Shown here in pieces: positions 6,638-8,163 of a DNA stretch of 8,163 nt. Under the pieces are notes generated by a model. That model was not told where the DNA came from. It did not search any database and saw only the letters and a program-made list of their open reading frames with translations. Origin of the DNA: Pseudomonadota bacterium (lineage in GTDB: Bacteria; Pseudomonadota; Gammaproteobacteria; UBA5335); NCBI GenBank assembly GCA_002862965.1, contig PKCW01000130.1, positions 1-8,163 on the forward strand, in the 5' to 3' direction. Position numbers and translations under genes: made by a program. How positions within the stretch are numbered: the stretch's first letter is position 1; each line of letters begins with the position of its first letter.

Positions 6638-7038
6638 GTCGCGGCTCCGGGCCGGCGCCCGAAGCAGAGCGGGTGCGCCTCGACCGCTGGCTGTGGGCCG
6701 CGCGCTTCTTCAAGACCCGGGCGCTGGCGAGCGAAGCCGTCGCGGGCGGCAAGGTGCATTGCAACGGCGCGGCCGTCAAACCCGCGCACGCGATCCGGAT
6801 CGGCGATGGTTTGCGTGTACGGCGCGGGGAGGAAGGTTTTGACCTCGAGGTCAGGGGGCTGTCGATGCGACGCGGCCCTGCGTGCGAGGCGATCATGCTG
6901 TATGAGGAAACCCCGGCAAGCCACGCGCGGCGAGAACGGGAGCGGGAAAACCGGCGGCTCGCCCCGGCTCCGGATCCCGGCGGCCGTCCCGACAAGCGTG
7001 CGCGTCGCCGCCTGCTGGCGTTGAACCGCAGCGCCTGA
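6634..7038 (+). CDS. hslR: Ribosome-associated heat shock protein Hsp15 (S4 domain)
   Basis: Cytoplasmic RNA-binding protein. In E. coli, Hsp15 binds free 50S subunits that still carry a nascent chain tRNA and helps rescue them. It has 134 residues against 133 in E. coli, with the same layout. The S4 domain begins at about residue 14 (VRLDRWLWAARFFKTRALA, then GGKVHCNGAAVKPAHAIRIGD). The family's LLYEET-like motif appears as MLYEETPAS. A basic tail follows, with RPDKRARRRLLALN. The start is GTG 6634 within the stop of the preceding gene (GTGA overlap). AGCAGG (6621-6626) is a weak Shine-Dalgarno 7 nt upstream, so expression probably depends on translational coupling. An internal GTG (6673) would remove only the poorly conserved first 13 residues. 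Confidence 0.94.
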   Translation: MSRGSGPAPEAERVRLDRWLWAARFFKTRALASEAVAGGKVHCNGAAVKPAHAIRIGDGLRVRRGEEGFDLEVRGLSMRRGPACEAIMLYEETPASHARRERERENRRLAPAPDPGGRPDKRARRRLLALNRSA

Positions 7039-7071
7039 CCCCAAGACAGCCGTCACGCGATCCGCGCTGCT

Positions 7072-7080
7072 TGATATACT
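7072..7080 (+). promoter_or_regulatory. Predicted extended -10 promoter of the NUDIX gene
   Basis: TGA-TATACT: the hexamer TATACT (7075-7080) differs from TATAAT at one base and is preceded by the extended -10 TG (7072-7073). The -35 position (about 7052-7057, GTCACG) is poor, as is common for extended -10 promoters. A start near 7087 would leave the AGGA at 7100-7103 and GTG 7111 in the leader, but would cut off the ribosome site needed for the earlier TTG at 7093. Confidence 0.55.
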
Positions 7081-7110
7081 GCCGAGGATTGCTTGCGGCA
7101 GGAAATCCCA

Positions 7111-7545
7111 GTGCCCCTCGATGTGCGAACACCGCCCGTTGCCGTGGACCTGATCATCGAGATGAACGATGGATCGGATGCGGGCATCGTGCTCATCGAG
7201 CGCCGCTATCCACCGTTCGGCTGGGCACTGCCCGGCGGTTTCGTCGAGATGGGCGAAACCCTGACCGCGGCCGCCCGGCGCGAGGCCCGGGAGGAAACCG
7301 GTCTCGATGTTACCCTGCAAGCGCTGCTGGGTTGCTATTCCGATCCCGCCCGGGATCCGCGGGGACAGACGGTCAGCGCGGTTTACATCGCCACCGCCTC
7401 CGGCACGCCGCTCGGCGCCGATGACGCGCGCGCCGCGTCGATCTTCACCCGTGAACGCCTGCCGGCGCTCGCTTTCGATCACGGCCGCATCCTGGCCGAC
7501 TATTTCGATTTTCATCGACAAGGGCGCCCCGTTCCGCTGGAGTGA
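7111..7545 (+). CDS. NUDIX hydrolase, ADP-ribose pyrophosphatase-like
   Basis: Predicted nucleoside-diphosphate-linked hydrolase, 144 residues from GTG 7111. The NUDIX box is complete at residues 43-65: G43-x5-E49-x7-R57-E58-A59-R60-E61-E62-T63-G64-L65, with E58, E61 and E62 as the metal-binding acids. [17 protein letters not shown] and the [11 protein letters not shown] segment resemble ADP-ribose pyrophosphatases of the archaeal MJ1149 type, where a YSDPxRDPRGH run occurs. Substrate choice cannot be settled from sequence. The start was picked because AGGA (7100-7103) is 7 nt upstream and a likely promoter lies at 7072-7080. A TTG at 7093 (GAGG 5 nt upstream) would add six residues. It lies between hslR (72 nt) and icd (143 nt). 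Confidence 0.9.
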   Translation: MPLDVRTPPVAVDLIIEMNDGSDAGIVLIERRYPPFGWALPGGFVEMGETLTAAARREAREETGLDVTLQALLGCYSDPARDPRGQTVSAVYIATASGTPLGADDARAASIFTRERLPALAFDHGRILADYFDFHRQGRPVPLE

Positions 7546-7570
7546 CTGGGCAGCGCCTGCCGATTGACGC

Positions 7571-7596
7571 TCTGCCGGCGCCGATCCGCCGGCGGG
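7571..7596. terminator. GC-rich hairpin after the NUDIX gene
   Basis: GCCGGCG (7574-7580) pairs with CGCCGGC (7587-7593) around CCGATC. The stem extends outward by T-G, C-G and T-G pairs to about 10 bp. It begins 26 nt after the NUDIX stop and lies before icd. No T-run follows, so termination is inferred from stem strength and position. The remainder of this 143-nt gap holds the icd leader, in which I could not find a convincing promoter. Confidence 0.4.
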
Positions 7597-7688
7597 GGCC
7601 AACGAAGAGACCGCTTGCGGAGCGACCCTCCCCAGGCGGATGTTTGCAACCCCCGGGCTGATCCCCCGGTTCAGGAGATGCGCTGCCC

Positions 7689-8163
7689 ATGACTTATCGT
7701 CACATCCAGGTGCCCACCGAGGGCGACAAGATTCAGTTCGGGGCCGACGGCCGCCCGCAAGTGTCCGACCAGCCCATCCTGGGTTATGTCGAGGGTGACG
7801 GCATCGGGCCGGACATCACCCGCGCCTGTCTGCGGATCTGGGACGCCGCGGTGGAGGTCGTCTACGGCGGCCGTCGCAAGATCCACTGGTGCGAGCTGTT
7901 TCTCGGCGAAAAGGCCGCCTCGCTCTACGACGGAAACTACTATCCCGAGGAAACGCTGACCGCGTTGCGCGATCTGGGCGTGTCCATCAAAGGCCCGCTC
8001 ACCACGCCGGTCGGCGGCGGTTTCCGCTCCCTGAACGTCTCGCTGCGCCAGGATCTCGATCTGTACGCCTGCGTGCGGCCGGTGCGCTATTACGCCGGCG
8101 TGCCTTCGCCGGTGCGCGAACCCCAGTCGATCGATGTGGTGATCTTTCGTGAGAACACCGAAG
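7689..8163 (+). CDS. icd: Isocitrate dehydrogenase, NADP-type (3' end missing)
   Basis: TCA-cycle enzyme that oxidises isocitrate to 2-oxoglutarate and CO2. The first 158 codons are visible of an expected roughly 415, and the gene runs off the window. YVEGDGIGPDIT (33-44) is the N-terminal IDH/IPMDH motif. GPLTTPVGGGFRSLNVSLRQ (102-121) contains S114, the counterpart of E. coli S113, which binds isocitrate and is phosphorylated by IDH kinase. N116, R120 and R130 match E. coli N115, R119 and R129. RPVRYYAGVPSPV and VIFRENTE follow as in E. coli. The cofactor-specificity residues lie outside the window, so NADP use is inferred from overall similarity. AGGAG (7673-7677) is 11 nt before the ATG, a slightly long spacing. 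Confidence 0.96.
   Translation, partial: MTYRHIQVPTEGDKIQFGADGRPQVSDQPILGYVEGDGIGPDITRACLRIWDAAVEVVYGGRRKIHWCELFLGEKAASLYDGNYYPEETLTALRDLGVSIKGPLTTPVGGGFRSLNVSLRQDLDLYACVRPVRYYAGVPSPVREPQSIDVVIFRENTE

Noticed and set aside
6505..7602. 365-codon minus-strand frame opposite the chalcone-isomerase-like gene, hslR and NUDIX
   Set aside because: Overlaps three genes with clear family motifs and shows none of its own.
7648..7672. Possible stem AACC/GGTT with an inner GGG/CCC just before the icd ribosome site
   Set aside because: Short interrupted pairing in a C-rich stretch, with no sign of a known riboswitch or regulatory fold.
7678..7692. Four-codon ORF (ATG at 7678) ending in TGA that overlaps the icd ATG, as a leader peptide
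   Set aside because: It would use the same AGGAG region with no spacing for a ribosome. It is too short to support and is probably chance.
1..8163. CRISPR array, insertion sequence, prophage or defence system
   Set aside because: No regularly spaced repeats, transposase, integrase, nuclease or toxin motifs were found on either strand. The genes are nearly all core functions.

Overview
This window reads as a GC-rich gammaproteobacterial chromosome, by eye well above 60% GC. The gene order tolB-pal-cpoB-queE-queC-tRNA-Lys is a conserved core arrangement known from Pseudomonas and relatives. The downstream genes (M48 lipoprotein protease, chalcone-isomerase-like protein, hslR, NUDIX, icd) also fit a gammaproteobacterium. 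I cannot place it to genus. No transposase, integrase, phage gene, CRISPR array or toxin gene is visible.

Region 1 (1-3958, all +): the 3' part of tolB, then pal and cpoB, form the Tol-Pal outer-membrane stability module. TolB is the periplasmic beta-propeller, Pal the peptidoglycan-binding lipoprotein, and CpoB the coiled-coil/TPR partner. cpoB overlaps queE by 4 nt, and queC follows 14 nt later. QueE and QueC carry out the last two steps to preQ0 in queuosine synthesis. A complete tRNA-Lys(UUU) with encoded CCA follows, with a plausible sigma70 promoter of its own.

Region 2 (3959-4633): a 131-residue three-helix membrane protein of unknown function. After it comes a 138-nt convergent intergenic stretch with two stem-loops, one of them very strong (9 bp plus 4 bp).

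Region 3 (4634-7038): a minus-strand M48 metalloprotease with TPR repeats (BepA/LoiP-like, predicted lipoprotein) is divergent from a secreted chalcone-isomerase-like protein. The stop codon of the latter overlaps the GTG start of hslR (Hsp15, S4 domain). A perfect 16-nt palindrome lies in the divergent region.

Region 4 (7039-8163): a NUDIX hydrolase resembling ADP-ribose pyrophosphatases, with a likely extended -10 promoter, and then the first 158 codons of an NADP-type isocitrate dehydrogenase (icd), cut by the window end.

Most of this is ordinary core genome, and I do not see an undescribed multi-gene system. The points most worth a second look are the orphan membrane protein beside the tRNA, the lipobox on CpoB, the strong U-less hairpin between convergent genes, and the secreted chalcone-isomerase-like protein paired with an envelope protease and hslR.
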